DNA of 64,000 nucleotides from Variovorax sp. 770b2 (GCF_900115685.1 NZ_FOXJ01000001.1:1893796-1957795), one strand, 5' to 3'; counted from the stretch's first letter, positions 16,704 to 25,306 are shown. The notes: generated by a model from the sequence alone, not told the origin. Numbers and translations are program-made.

Positions 16704-18206
16704 TCAGGCTGCGTCCTTGAGGGACGGCAATTTCGCAACGAGGCGCAGCGACACGGTCAGCCCTTCGAGCTGGAAGTGCGGGCGCAGGAAGAACTTCGCG
16801 CCGTAGTAGCCGGGGTTGCCCTCGATGTCTTCCACCACGACTTCGGCGGCAGCGAGGGGCCTGCGGGCCTTGGTCTCCTGTGACGAGTTGGCGGGATCGG
16901 CATCGACGTAATGCATGATCCATTCGTTGAGCCAGCGCTGCATGTCCTCGCGCTCCTTGAACGAGCCGATCTTGTCGCGCACGATGCACTTGAGGTAGTG
17001 CGCAAAGCGCGTGCTGGCGAACAGGTATGGCAGCCGGGCCGACAGGTTGGCATTGGCCGTTGCGTCGGGGTCCATGTACTCCTGCGGCTTCTGGACCGAT
17101 TGCGCGCCGATGAACGCGGCGTGATCGGTGTTCTTGCGATGCACCAGGGGAATCAGGCCCGCCTTGGCGAGTTCGGCTTCCCGGCGGTCCGAGATGGCGA
17201 TCTCGGTCGGGCACTTCATGTCGAAGCCGCCGTCGTCGGTCGGAAAGGTATGGCACGGCAGGTTCTCCACCGTACCGCCCGACTCCACGCCGCGGATCAT
17301 CGTGCACCAGCCGTAGAGCTTGAAGCTGCGGTTGATGTTGACGGCCATCGCGTAGGCCGCGTTGCTCCAGACGTAGTTCCGATGGTCCGCGCCTTCGGTT
17401 TGCTCTTCGAAATCGAACTCGTCGACCGGGTTGGTCTTTGCCCCATAGGGCAGGCGCGCGAGGAAGCGTGGCATGGCGAGGCCGACGTAGCGCGAGTCCT
17501 CGGTGCTGCGCAGCGAATTCCAGGGCGCATGCTCCAGGTTCGAGGTGATCTTCGCCAGGTCGCGAGGGTTCGCAAGTTCCTGCCATGACTCCATGCCGAG
17601 CAGCGACGGGGCCGACCCGGCGATGAATGGCGCATGCGAGGCGGCCGATATCTTGGCGATCGCGCCCAGCAACTCGACGTCGGGCGGCGTATGGTCGAAG
17701 TAGTAGTCCGCCACGAGGCAGCCGTACGGCTCGCCGCCGAGCTGGCCGTACTCTTCCTCGTAGATGCGCTTGAAGATCGGGCTCTGGTCCCACGCAATGC
17801 CCTTGTGGCGGCGAAGCGTGCGACGCACTTCGTCCTTGGACACATCCATGAAGCGAATCTTGAGCTTCTCGTCCGTCTCCGTGTTGTAGACCAGGTGGTG
17901 CATGCCGCGCCAGGCCGACTCGACCTTCTGGAACTCGTCCTTGTGCAGCACGAGGTTGATCTGCTCGGACAGCTTGCGATCGATCTCCGCAATGATGGCC
18001 TCGATGCTGCTGTAGGCATCGTCGGTCATGGTCGCGGCATTGACGAGCGCCTGCTCGGCCAGGGTGCGCACCGCCGCTTCGACGGCGTCACGGGCCTCTT
18101 CGGTCTTGGGCTTGAATTCCTTGTCCAGCAAGGATGCGAAGTCAGAGGGATGGGTGTATTGCGCGGGCGCGGACGCGTCGAGCACGGAATCGCTTGCGAT
18201 GTTCAT
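16704..18206 (-). CDS. tssC: Type VI secretion contractile sheath large subunit TssC (VipB)
   Basis: Large sheath subunit; with TssB it builds the contractile sheath around the Hcp tube. The 500 residues match the family. Key segments are ESAWRGMHHLVYNTETD (about 113-129), DQSPIFKRIYEEEYGQLGG, PYGCLVADYYFDHTPPDVELL, FARSLL-type core sequences including RLPYGAKTNPVDEFDFEEQ, and the C-terminal VSLRLVAKLPSLK. The ATG follows an AAGGAACCT site. The gene lies 22 bp after tssB. Confidence 0.97.
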   Translation of the reverse strand: MNIASDSVLDASAPAQYTHPSDFASLLDKEFKPKTEEARDAVEAAVRTLAEQALVNAATMTDDAYSSIEAIIAEIDRKLSEQINLVLHKDEFQKVESAWRGMHHLVYNTETDEKLKIRFMDVSKDEVRRTLRRHKGIAWDQSPIFKRIYEEEYGQLGGEPYGCLVADYYFDHTPPDVELLGAIAKISAASHAPFIAGSAPSLLGMESWQELANPRDLAKITSNLEHAPWNSLRSTEDSRYVGLAMPRFLARLPYGAKTNPVDEFDFEEQTEGADHRNYVWSNAAYAMAVNINRSFKLYGWCTMIRGVESGGTVENLPCHTFPTDDGGFDMKCPTEIAISDRREAELAKAGLIPLVHRKNTDHAAFIGAQSVQKPQEYMDPDATANANLSARLPYLFASTRFAHYLKCIVRDKIGSFKEREDMQRWLNEWIMHYVDADPANSSQETKARRPLAAAEVVVEDIEGNPGYYGAKFFLRPHFQLEGLTVSLRLVAKLPSLKDAA

Positions 18207-18228
18207 GTGAGGTTCCTTGGGGCAGATT

Positions 18229-18771
18229 TCAGGCCGCCGAGTCGGCGGTCGATGCGTCGCCGAGGTCCGCCGCTCGAGGCTTGGGCGCCTGTACGAGGGA
18301 CTTCATGAGCGTCGGGTCCTGCAGCAGCTTGTTGACCAGGCCTTCGGCACCGGCCTTGCCATCCATGTAGGTCTGCAGGTTCGCAAGCTGCGTGCGCGCC
18401 TCGAGCAGGCGGCTGAGCGGTTCGACCTTGCGGGCCACGGCCGCCGGCGAGAAGTCTTCGATGCTCTCGAAGGTGATGTCGACCATGAGCTGGCCCTGGC
18501 CCGACAGCGTGTTGGGCACGGCGAAGGCCACGCGCGGCTGGATCGCCTTCATGCGTTCGTCGAAATTGTCGATTTCGATCTCGAGGAACTTGCGATCGAC
18601 CACCGGCGGCAATGCCTGGGCGGGCTTGCCGGACAGGTCGGCCAGAACACCCATGACGAAAGGCAGCTCGATCTTTTTCTCCGAGCCGTAGATTTCCACG
18701 TCGTATTCGATCTGCACGCGTGGCGCCCTGTTGCGGGCGATGAACTTCTGGCTGCTGTTGTTGTTTGTCAT
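18229..18771 (-). CDS. tssB: Type VI secretion contractile sheath small subunit TssB (VipA)
   Basis: Small sheath subunit that pairs with TssC. The 180 residues start MTNNNSSQKFIARNRAPRV and contain VQIEYDVEIYGSEKKIELPF and VMGVLADLSG, both diagnostic of the family. DRKFLEIEIDNFDERMKAI follows, and then LSRLLEARTQLANL. I used the ATG at 18771, which has a GGGAG ribosome site identical in context to that of hcp. A longer in-frame start at 18864 would overlap clpV and is not supported. Confidence 0.96.
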   Translation of the reverse strand: MTNNNSSQKFIARNRAPRVQIEYDVEIYGSEKKIELPFVMGVLADLSGKPAQALPPVVDRKFLEIEIDNFDERMKAIQPRVAFAVPNTLSGQGQLMVDITFESIEDFSPAAVARKVEPLSRLLEARTQLANLQTYMDGKAGAEGLVNKLLQDPTLMKSLVQAPKPRAADLGDASTADSAA

Positions 18772-18832
18772 GAAAACTCCCTGATGGAAAACTGAAAGTA
18801 GTGGCGCCGGATCAACGCGGCGGCTTGAGGAG

Positions 18833-21541
18833 TCAGGCGTACTCGATGTGGCAGATGACGACATCTCCTCCTTGCAAGTCCAGACCGGTTGTGCCGCGCA
18901 GCTTGGCGTCGACGGATATCCGGGTGATCGTTCGTTTTTCCTGCAAGGCGTTGAGCCAGTGCCGCGACAGAACGGGCAGCAGGTTCTGCTCGATGAAGGC
19001 GATCAGGCGGCGAACGCCGGTTTCATGGGTGCCGCATCGCTCGATGATTTCGGCCACCAGGAAAGGCGCATAGCCCAGTTCGATGCCATGCTGCTTTTTC
19101 ATGCGATGGACCACGCGGTCCAGGTGCAGCGAGACGATGCGGCCCAAGGCCTTTTTGCCCAGCGGCAGATAGGGCACGACGGACAGGCGCCCCAGGAACG
19201 CGGCCGGGAATACCCGGCGAAGTGCAGGCTGCAGCGCGTCGCGCAGGACTTCGACTTCAGGCGGCGTCGCAAGGTCTTCGCACAGGCTCTCGATGTTCTC
19301 GGCGCCGGTGTTGCTCGTCAGCAGGATCGTGGTGTTCCTGAAGTCGATATGCCGGCCTTCGCCGTCTTCCATCCAGCCCTTGTCGAACACCTGGTAGAAG
19401 AGTTCGTGCACATCCGGGTGCGCCTTTTCCACTTCGTCGAGCAGGATCACGCTGTAGGGCCTGCGTCGCACGGCCTCCGTGAGAACGCCGCCCTCTCCAT
19501 AGCCCACGTAGCCCGGCGGCGAACCCTTCAGGGCAGAGACGGTGTGCGGCTCCTGAAACTCGCTCATGTTGATGGTGATGAGGTTCTGTTCACCGCCATA
19601 CATCGCCTCCGCCAATGCCAGCGCAGTCTCGGTCTTGCCGACGCCCGAGGGACCGACCAGCAGGAAGACGCCCACCGGCTTGTCGGGATCGGTGAGATGG
19701 GCTCGCGACGTACGGATGCGTTCGGCAATCACCGCGAGCGCGTGGCCTTGGCCAATGACTCGTTCATCGAGCATGGATTCGAGCCCGAAGACCGCGGCGA
19801 CCTCGTCTTGCACCATGCGTCCAACGGGAATCCCCGTCCAGTCCGCAACGATGGCAGCGACCACCGACTCATCGACCTGAGGAAAGACCAGCGGCGCGTC
19901 CTGCTGGCGCGACAGGAGTTCTTCTTCGAGGGCCTGCAATCGCGCCGAGGGCCGTTCGCCCTCGGCGCCACTCTCCCTCTCACCCTCACCCTCCTCCCTC
20001 TTCCTTGTTCTCAGCGCTTGAATCTGCTGGACCATCGCAAGCTCTTCCTGCCACCGGGCTTCACGCGCCGAGAGTTCATGTTCGGCCGCCACGAGTCGGG
20101 AATTTGCGGCTTCGATGCGCTTCGATCGCTTCTCGCTGCCCTGTGAGATCGCGCCCTCTGCCGCCAGCAGTTCAAGTTCCACGTCCAGGGCCGCCATGCG
20201 CTGCCGCAGTCGATCGACCACGGCAGGTGGCGTGTGCAACGACATGGCGACGCGTGCGCATGCCGTGTCGAGCAGGCTGATGGCCTTGTCCGGCAACTGG
20301 CGCGACGGGATGTAGCGATGGGACAGCGTCACTGCCGCCCGTACCGCCTCGTCCAGCACGGTGACGCCGTGATGCGCGGCAAAGGTGGCAACCAGGCCGC
20401 GCACCATCTCGATGGCGGAGGCCTCCCCGGGCTCGGCGACCTGCAGCAGCTGAAAGCGCCGGGTCAGCGCGGGGTCCTTTTCGATATGGCGCTTGTATTC
20501 GCTCCACGTGGTCGCGCCGACGGTACGCAAGGTGCCGCGCGCGAGCGCCGGTTTGAGCAGGTTGGCCGCGTCCCCGGTGCCCGCCTGTCCGCCCGCGCCG
20601 ATCAAGGTGTGCACCTCGTCGATGAAGAGAATGACCGGTCGGCTCGACGTGCTCGCCTCTTCGAGCAGCGATTTGAGGCGGGACTCGAACTCGCCCCGCA
20701 TGCTGGCACCGGCGAGCAACGCGCCTACGTCGAGGCTGAGCAGGCGGGCATCGCGCAGCGATGGTGGAACCTCGCCGCCGGCGATGGCGAGCGCGAGGCC
20801 TTCGACCACAGCCGTCTTGCCAACGCCAGCCTCTCCCGTGAGCAAAGGATTGTTCTGCCGCCGGCGCAGCAGGATGTCGACCATCGTGCGGATCTCGTGT
20901 TCGCGGCCGATCACGGGGTCGATCTGTCCGCTACGTGCACGATCCGTCAGGTCGGTGCAGTAGCGAGCCAAGGCCGATTTGCCATCCGGCGACCTGGCGA
21001 TCGCTTCGCTCGCTTCTCCCGGCATTGCGGGCGACAGGGCCGAGCCGTCGTGCGGCCCTTCACCATCTTCTGGGGAGCCTGCAATGAGTGCAGCGAGAAC
21101 ATCCGCCAGTTGCTCCGCGGGAATTTTCCGGAACGCCGGTGATATGCCAAGGAGCACGCGCCGAAGTTCGGGTGTTTGCACCAGCGCTGCAAGCAGCCAG
21201 GCGCCGCGCACGCAGCGGTCGCCGAATTCAAGACTGGACAGCACCCAAGCACGCTCGACGGCCACTTCGACGTGATGGGAAAAATCGCTCAGTGACGTCG
21301 CGCCGGAAGGCAATTCCGACAAAGCCGAAGCCAGATCCGTCTCGACCGCCTGCGCATCGACTTGGTAGTGACGGCAGACACGATGCAGGTCGCTGTCATT
21401 GAGCTGCCAGAGTTGATGAATCCAGTGCGTCAGTTCGACATATGGATTTCCTCTCAGCTTGGCAAAGGCAGTTGCGGATTCAATACCCCGAAACAGCGTG
21501 AGATTGAGCTTGCCGAACAGCGCTCGTCGAGAAATCGCCAT
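18833..21541 (-). CDS. tssH: Type VI secretion AAA+ ATPase TssH (ClpV)
   Basis: ClpV disassembles contracted TssBC sheaths for reuse. The 902-residue protein has a Clp-N domain (1-150), D1 with Walker [11 protein letters not shown] and Walker B VILFIDEVHTLIG, a middle region, and D2 with Walker A GPSGVGKTETAL and Walker B VILLDEVEKAHPDV. The start MAISRRALFGKLN is ClpV-like rather than ClpB-like. A charged low-complexity insert (KREEGEGERESGAEGERP, about residues 508-528) lies in the middle region. The ATG at 21541 has no clear ribosome site, but a 29-codon ORF ends six bases before it, so coupling is possible. It is the first large gene of the T6SS operon. Confidence 0.95.
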   Translation of the reverse strand: MAISRRALFGKLNLTLFRGIESATAFAKLRGNPYVELTHWIHQLWQLNDSDLHRVCRHYQVDAQAVETDLASALSELPSGATSLSDFSHHVEVAVERAWVLSSLEFGDRCVRGAWLLAALVQTPELRRVLLGISPAFRKIPAEQLADVLAALIAGSPEDGEGPHDGSALSPAMPGEASEAIARSPDGKSALARYCTDLTDRARSGQIDPVIGREHEIRTMVDILLRRRQNNPLLTGEAGVGKTAVVEGLALAIAGGEVPPSLRDARLLSLDVGALLAGASMRGEFESRLKSLLEEASTSSRPVILFIDEVHTLIGAGGQAGTGDAANLLKPALARGTLRTVGATTWSEYKRHIEKDPALTRRFQLLQVAEPGEASAIEMVRGLVATFAAHHGVTVLDEAVRAAVTLSHRYIPSRQLPDKAISLLDTACARVAMSLHTPPAVVDRLRQRMAALDVELELLAAEGAISQGSEKRSKRIEAANSRLVAAEHELSAREARWQEELAMVQQIQALRTRKREEGEGERESGAEGERPSARLQALEEELLSRQQDAPLVFPQVDESVVAAIVADWTGIPVGRMVQDEVAAVFGLESMLDERVIGQGHALAVIAERIRTSRAHLTDPDKPVGVFLLVGPSGVGKTETALALAEAMYGGEQNLITINMSEFQEPHTVSALKGSPPGYVGYGEGGVLTEAVRRRPYSVILLDEVEKAHPDVHELFYQVFDKGWMEDGEGRHIDFRNTTILLTSNTGAENIESLCEDLATPPEVEVLRDALQPALRRVFPAAFLGRLSVVPYLPLGKKALGRIVSLHLDRVVHRMKKQHGIELGYAPFLVAEIIERCGTHETGVRRLIAFIEQNLLPVLSRHWLNALQEKRTITRISVDAKLRGTTGLDLQGGDVVICHIEYA

Positions 21542-21547
21542 TGCGAT

Positions 21548-21637
21548 CTACCGCTTCGCCAACGACGTCAATTGCGCAGCGGCATCACGCATTGCACCGC
21601 CGGGCAAAGCACCGGTATTTGCTGTCTTCCTGCCCAT
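21548..21637 (-). CDS. Possible 29-residue leader ORF ahead of tssH
   Basis: ATG at 21637 is preceded by GGGAG six bases upstream. The frame runs 29 codons (MGRKTANTGALPGGAMRDAA, then AQLTSLAKR) to a TAG six bases before the tssH ATG. No family is recognised. The better ribosome site here, with a weak one at tssH, fits a coupled leader, but a chance ORF or the remnant of a decayed gene is equally possible. Confidence 0.35.
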   Translation of the reverse strand: MGRKTANTGALPGGAMRDAAAQLTSLAKR

Positions 21638-21823
21638 TTCACGCTCCCTATGCTTCCTCGAATAGGCGCGATTCTGGGTGTTCGTGCAGGTCTGTGCGGT
21701 GCACAGTTTCTACCAATAGTTAAACCCCGAAAGCAGGCAATTGATCTGTGAAATTTCTCCAGGCGCGCGCAATTCCGACAATTTGAAAGTAGTAATTTCT
21801 ATTGAAAAACTTCTACGCGACCA
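21638..21823 (-). promoter_or_regulatory. AT-rich T6SS upstream region with a perfect inverted repeat
   Basis: This stretch between the icd terminator and the T6SS operon is AT-rich by the standards of the window and must hold the tss promoter. At 21692-21706 lies a perfect inverted repeat, CTGTGC-GGT-GCACAG, of operator type. I could not assign confident -35/-10 boxes and saw no sigma-54 motif. Confidence 0.5.
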
Positions 21824-21863
21824 AGAAAAAAGCCCTCGAATTCCTTTTGGAAATTCGAGGGCT
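21824..21863 (-). terminator. icd: Rho-independent terminator of icd
   Basis: On the minus strand a 12-bp stem (AGCCCTCGAATT with AATTCGAGGGCT, nine-base loop) is followed by TTTTTTC. It lies about 45 bases past the icd stop and insulates the T6SS promoter region from icd. Confidence 0.92.
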
Positions 21864-21907
21864 CGATGCGGCGACGCCATAAGACGCCCAAGCGCTTGGC
21901 GAATTGA

Positions 21908-23167
21908 TTACATATGCTCGATCATGACCTGCCCGAAGCCCGAGCAGCTCACCTGCGTCGCGCCTTCCATCAGGCGCGCGAAGTCATAGGTCACCCGCTT
22001 GCTGGCAATCGACTTCTTCATCGCGCTGATGATCAGGTCGGCCGCTTCGGTCCAGCCCATGTGGCGCAGCATCATTTCGGCCGAGAGGATCTCGGAGCCG
22101 GGGTTCACGTAGTCCTTGCCGGCGTACTTGGGCGCCGTGCCGTGCGTGGCTTCGAACATCGCGACGGTGTCGCTCAGGTTCGCGCCCGGGGCGATGCCGA
22201 TGCCGCCGACCTGCGCGGCCAGCGCGTCGGACACGTAGTCGCCGTTGAGGTTCAGCGTGGCGATCACGCTGTACTCGGCGGGACGCAACAGGATCTGCTG
22301 CAGGAACGCGTCGGCGATGCTGTCCTTGACGGTGATTTCCTTGCCCGTCTTCGGGTTCTTGAACTTCATCCACGGGCCGCCGTCGATCAGTTCGGCGCCG
22401 AATTCCTTGGCAGCCAGGTTGTAGGCCCAGTCGCGGAAGCCACCTTCGGTGAACTTCATGATGTTGCCCTTGTGCACGATGGTCACGCTGGGCTTGTCGT
22501 TGTCGATGGCGTACTGGAAGGCCTTGCGCACGAGGCGCTCGGTGCCTTCGATCGACACGGGCTTCACGCCGATGCCGGAGGTGTTGGGGAAGCGGATCTT
22601 CTTCACGCCGAGCTCGTCCTGCAGGAACTTGATGAGCTTCCTGGCCTTGTCGCTTTCGGCTTCGAATTCGATGCCGGCGTAGATGTCTTCCGAGTTCTCG
22701 CGAAAGATCACCATGTTGGTCTTGTGCGGCTCGCGCACCGGGCTGGGCACGCCTTCGAAATACTGGATGGGGCGCAGGCACACGTAGAGGTCGAGTTCCT
22801 GGCGCAGCGCAACGTTCAGCGAGCGGATGCCGCCGCCGACGGGCGTGGTGAGCGGGCCCTTGATGGACACCACGTAGTCGCGCACGGCATGCAGGGTTTC
22901 CTCGGGGAGCCAGACGTCGGGGCCGTACACCTTGGTCGACTTCTCGCCGGCATAGACCTCCATCCAGTGGATCTTCTTCTTGCCGCCGTAGGCCTTGGAC
23001 ACCGCAGCATCCACCACCTTGAGCATCACCGGGGTGATGTCCAGCCCCGTCCCGTCGCCTTCGATGAAAGGGATGATCGGCTGATCGGGCACATTCAGCG
23101 AGCTGTCGGCATTGACCGTGATCTTCTGGCCTTCGGCCGGGACTTTGATGTGCTGATAGCTGGGCAT
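21908..23167 (-). CDS. icd: NADP-dependent isocitrate dehydrogenase
   Basis: Oxidises isocitrate to 2-oxoglutarate with NADP in the TCA cycle. The 419 residues match the homodimeric E. coli-type enzyme. Visible are [15 protein letters not shown] near the N-terminus, the substrate serine loop [36 protein letters not shown], and the cofactor and metal region [18 protein letters not shown] with [20 protein letters not shown] chose the ATG at 23167 ([14 protein letters not shown]), because the 26 residues upstream in frame are not family-like. It has its own promoter region, shared divergently with the next gene, and a strong terminator. Confidence 0.97.
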   Translation of the reverse strand: MPSYQHIKVPAEGQKITVNADSSLNVPDQPIIPFIEGDGTGLDITPVMLKVVDAAVSKAYGGKKKIHWMEVYAGEKSTKVYGPDVWLPEETLHAVRDYVVSIKGPLTTPVGGGIRSLNVALRQELDLYVCLRPIQYFEGVPSPVREPHKTNMVIFRENSEDIYAGIEFEAESDKARKLIKFLQDELGVKKIRFPNTSGIGVKPVSIEGTERLVRKAFQYAIDNDKPSVTIVHKGNIMKFTEGGFRDWAYNLAAKEFGAELIDGGPWMKFKNPKTGKEITVKDSIADAFLQQILLRPAEYSVIATLNLNGDYVSDALAAQVGGIGIAPGANLSDTVAMFEATHGTAPKYAGKDYVNPGSEILSAEMMLRHMGWTEAADLIISAMKKSIASKRVTYDFARLMEGATQVSCSGFGQVMIEHM

Positions 23168-23234
23168 GAGGGCGAAGGCTCCGGGAGTGATGTAATTTTG
23201 ACGAGTGTCAGCGAATTCAGACAGCGAGGGGGTT

Positions 23235-23267
23235 TCGCTGTACAACCGGCTAACAAATCGCTGTACA
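23235..23267. promoter_or_regulatory. 10-bp direct repeat in the icd promoter region
   Basis: TCGCTGTACA occurs at 23235-23244 and 23258-23267, 23 bp start to start, about two helical turns. It lies 68-100 bp upstream of icd in the divergent spacer, so it could be a tandem operator. No known regulator is assigned. Confidence 0.45.
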
Positions 23268-23385
23268 TTTTAGACGCTGCCCATCAGCTGGCGTTTGTCA
23301 ACCATGGGGCCAATGGGCTCGTTAGTGGCTGACCTTCTGCTCGCCGGGAGGCGTTTCCAACCAATTCTCGATAGAGGAATCTTCA

Positions 23386-23709
23386 ATGAGCAAAATTCTC
23401 GCAGTCATGATCGCTGGTCTGTTCGCAGCTGGCGCCTATGCCCAAAACCCGGCCGGCACCACGCCCGAACAAGGGAACGCAACCAACAGCAAGTCGCAAG
23501 CACGTGCTGAAGCCAAGAAGGATGCCAAGCCCGCTGGTCAAGTGGCCGCTCCCGCTGGCGACATCGCCAAGACGCCCGAAGGCGGCGCTGTCGGTACCGA
23601 CAAGGCTGCAGCCTCTGGCGAAAAGCGCGCTGAAACGCGCGACCAACGTCGTCGCAACAAGGACGGCAGCGTCAAGCGCAAGTCGACCCAAGGCGGCACG
23701 CCCAAGTAA
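23386..23709 (+). CDS. Small secreted hydrophilic protein (paralogue of the next gene at its signal peptide)
   Basis: Family not recognised. The 107-residue protein has a clear signal peptide (MSKILAVMIAGLFAAGAYAQ, cleavage probably after AYA). The mature chain is rich in Ala, Lys, Gly and Thr with no predicted fold, and its end is very basic (RRNKDGSVKRKSTQGG). It is therefore exported and probably disordered. A GAGGAA site lies before the ATG. The signal peptide and the upstream region resemble those of the gene at 23858. A terminator follows directly, so it is probably a single-gene unit. Confidence 0.8.
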   Translation: MSKILAVMIAGLFAAGAYAQNPAGTTPEQGNATNSKSQARAEAKKDAKPAGQVAAPAGDIAKTPEGGAVGTDKAAASGEKRAETRDQRRRNKDGSVKRKSTQGGTPK

Positions 23710-23723
23710 TTTGGCGTCCCCTG

Positions 23724-23755
23724 AAAAAAGCGCTCCTCGGGGCGCTTTTTTTTCG
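23724..23755 (+). terminator. Rho-independent terminator
   Basis: AAAAAAGCGC and GCGCTTTTTTTT flank a short loop, giving a GC stem and a run of eight T, 15 bases past the stop of the small secreted protein gene. The A/T symmetry means it could act on both strands. Confidence 0.9.
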
Positions 23756-23857
23756 CCCGGCGCAACCAAAGTGCTGTCAACCGCCTTCGATGGGCTCCGT
23801 TGAATGTGGACCTTCCACAGGGAGGTGGTCCAAATCAACAATCTCAAAGGATTTCTC

Positions 23858-24046
23858 ATGAACAAGCTGCTCGCAGCCCTGATCGCCGGTCTCTTCGCTG
23901 CCGGTGCATTTGCTCAAACCGCTGAACCCGCAACCGCCGCCCCGGCCGCACCTGCCGTTCACAAGGCCAAGGCCAAGCACGCAGTCAAGAAGCACAAGGT
24001 TCGCCACGTGGCCAAGGCCCACACGGCCACCGCCAAGAAGGTGTAA
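23858..24046 (+). CDS. Small secreted Lys/His/Ala-rich protein
   Basis: Family not recognised. It is 62 residues with a signal peptide nearly the same as in the preceding gene (MNKLLAALIAGLFAAGAFAQ). The mature peptide is about 42 residues, Ala/Pro-rich and then strongly basic, with repeating KAK, KKHK and HVAKAH patterns. It would be a small cationic periplasmic peptide; possible roles include polyanion or metal binding, but this is inference. AAGGAT lies before the ATG at 23858. The upstream sequence repeats elements found before the 23386 gene. A terminator follows. Confidence 0.75.
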   Translation: MNKLLAALIAGLFAAGAFAQTAEPATAAPAAPAVHKAKAKHAVKKHKVRHVAKAHTATAKKV

Positions 24047-24063
24047 GCTTTCAAGCTCACCCG

Positions 24064-24093
24064 GCAATGCCCGCATCAGCGGGCATTTTTATT
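24064..24093 (+). terminator. Rho-independent terminator
   Basis: AATGCCCGC-ATCA-GCGGGCATT forms a perfect nine-base stem followed by TTTATT, 19 bases past the stop of the 62-residue protein gene. Confidence 0.9.
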
Positions 24094-24141
24094 GGTTACG
24101 GGCCGGGCCTTTTGCGGCCCCCGCCCTGAAAGAGTTGTCCG

Positions 24142-24606
24142 ATGTTTCAGCGTTTAGCCGCCCTGCTCCTGCTGTCCGCCTCGTTCGTGATGCCGACGCA
24201 TGCGCAATCACAGCAGCAACCCCAGACCGACCTCGCACGCACGCAGTTGTCGGTCGGCCTCTACAAGATAGACACCCAGATCGCCCAGACGCCCCAGCAA
24301 CGTGAAATCGGCCTGATGTTCCGCAAGACCATGCCGCAGGCCGAGGGCATGATCTTCGTGTTCGAGCAGCCCGCCACGCAGTGCTTCTGGATGCGCAACA
24401 CCCTGCTGCCGCTGACTGCCGCCTTCGTGGCCGACGACGGCCGCATCGTCAACCTGGTCGACATGCAGCCGCTGACCGAGAACTCGCACTGCTCCGAAGA
24501 GCCGGTGCGCTATGTGCTCGAGATGAACCAGGGCTGGTTCGCCAAGAAGAACATCAAGAAGGGCGCCAAGCTAGGCGGCGAACTGTTCTCAGCCGCCAAG
24601 CGTTGA
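24142..24606 (+). CDS. DUF192 family exported protein
   Basis: The 154-residue protein has a signal peptide (MFQRLAALLLLSASFVMPTHAQ) and a DUF192 domain. Family marks are VGLYKIDTQIAQTPQQREIGLMFRK-type start strands, then MIFVFEQPATQCFWMRNTLLPL, and VRYVLEMNQGWFAKKNIKKG at the end. The biochemical function of DUF192 is not established to my knowledge. It is probably periplasmic. The ribosome site is weak. It ends at a bidirectional terminator shared with sodB. Confidence 0.9.
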   Translation: MFQRLAALLLLSASFVMPTHAQSQQQPQTDLARTQLSVGLYKIDTQIAQTPQQREIGLMFRKTMPQAEGMIFVFEQPATQCFWMRNTLLPLTAAFVADDGRIVNLVDMQPLTENSHCSEEPVRYVLEMNQGWFAKKNIKKGAKLGGELFSAAKR

Positions 24607-24627
24607 GTTTCTGCTGGCTGTAGCCCA

Positions 24628-24659
24628 CAAAAAAGCCGACCCGAGGGTCGGCTTTTTTC
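24628..24659. terminator. Bidirectional rho-independent terminator (DUF192 gene / sodB)
   Basis: AGCCGACC-CGAG-GGTCGGCT is flanked by six A on the left and six T on the right, so it has a U-tract on either strand. It lies between the convergent DUF192 and sodB genes. Confidence 0.93.
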
Positions 24660-24674
24660 ATGCGGGAAATGGCT

Positions 24675-25256
24675 TCAGCCGAAGTTCTTCGCGACGAAGT
24701 CCCAGTTCACCAGCTTGGCCAGGAAGGTCTCGACGAACTTCGGGCGCAGGTTGCGGTAGTCGATGTAGTAGGCGTGTTCCCAGACGTCGACGGTCAGCAG
24801 TGCGGTGTCTGCGGTCGTCAGCGGCGTGCCGGCCGCGCCGGTGTTCACGATGTCCACCGAGCCATCGGCCTTCTTCACGAGCCACGTCCAGCCCGAACCG
24901 AAGTTGCCGACAGCCGACTTCACGAAGGCTTCCTTGAAGGCGTCGTAGCTGCCCCACTTGGCATCGATGGCCTTGGCCAGCGCGCCGGTCGGTGCACCGC
25001 CGCCCTGGGGCTTCATGCAGTTCCAGAAGAAGGTGTGGTTCCAGATCTGGGCGGCGTTGTTGTAGATGCCGCCGCTGGCTTTCTTGATGATTTCTTCCAG
25101 CGTGAGGGCTTCGAACTCGGTGCCCTTTTGCAGGTTGTTGAGGTTCACGACGTAGGCGTTGTGATGCTTGCCGTAGTGGTACTCGAGGGTTTCCTTCGAA
25201 TACTCGGGTGCCAGCGCGTCGAGTGCGTATGGCAGGGGTGGGAGCACATGTTCCAT
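24675..25256 (-). CDS. sodB: Superoxide dismutase, Fe type
   Basis: Converts superoxide to hydrogen peroxide and oxygen in the cytosol. The 193 residues match SodB. Metal ligands are visible: the first His in KHHNAYV (about 27), His in NHTFFWN (about 74), and the Asp/His pair in [19 protein letters not shown] and QIWNHTFFW favour the Fe/Mn superfamily; length and the AGGG-type loop favour Fe, though cambialism cannot be excluded. Start [15 protein letters not shown] is typical. It stands alone between a bidirectional terminator and xseA. Confidence 0.95.
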   Translation of the reverse strand: MEHVLPPLPYALDALAPEYSKETLEYHYGKHHNAYVVNLNNLQKGTEFEALTLEEIIKKASGGIYNNAAQIWNHTFFWNCMKPQGGGAPTGALAKAIDAKWGSYDAFKEAFVKSAVGNFGSGWTWLVKKADGSVDIVNTGAAGTPLTTADTALLTVDVWEHAYYIDYRNLRPKFVETFLAKLVNWDFVAKNFG

Positions 25257-25306
25257 GGTTTTTTCTCGTGGGTTGGTTGTGGGGAATGGAGGATTCTAGG
25301 AAGTAA

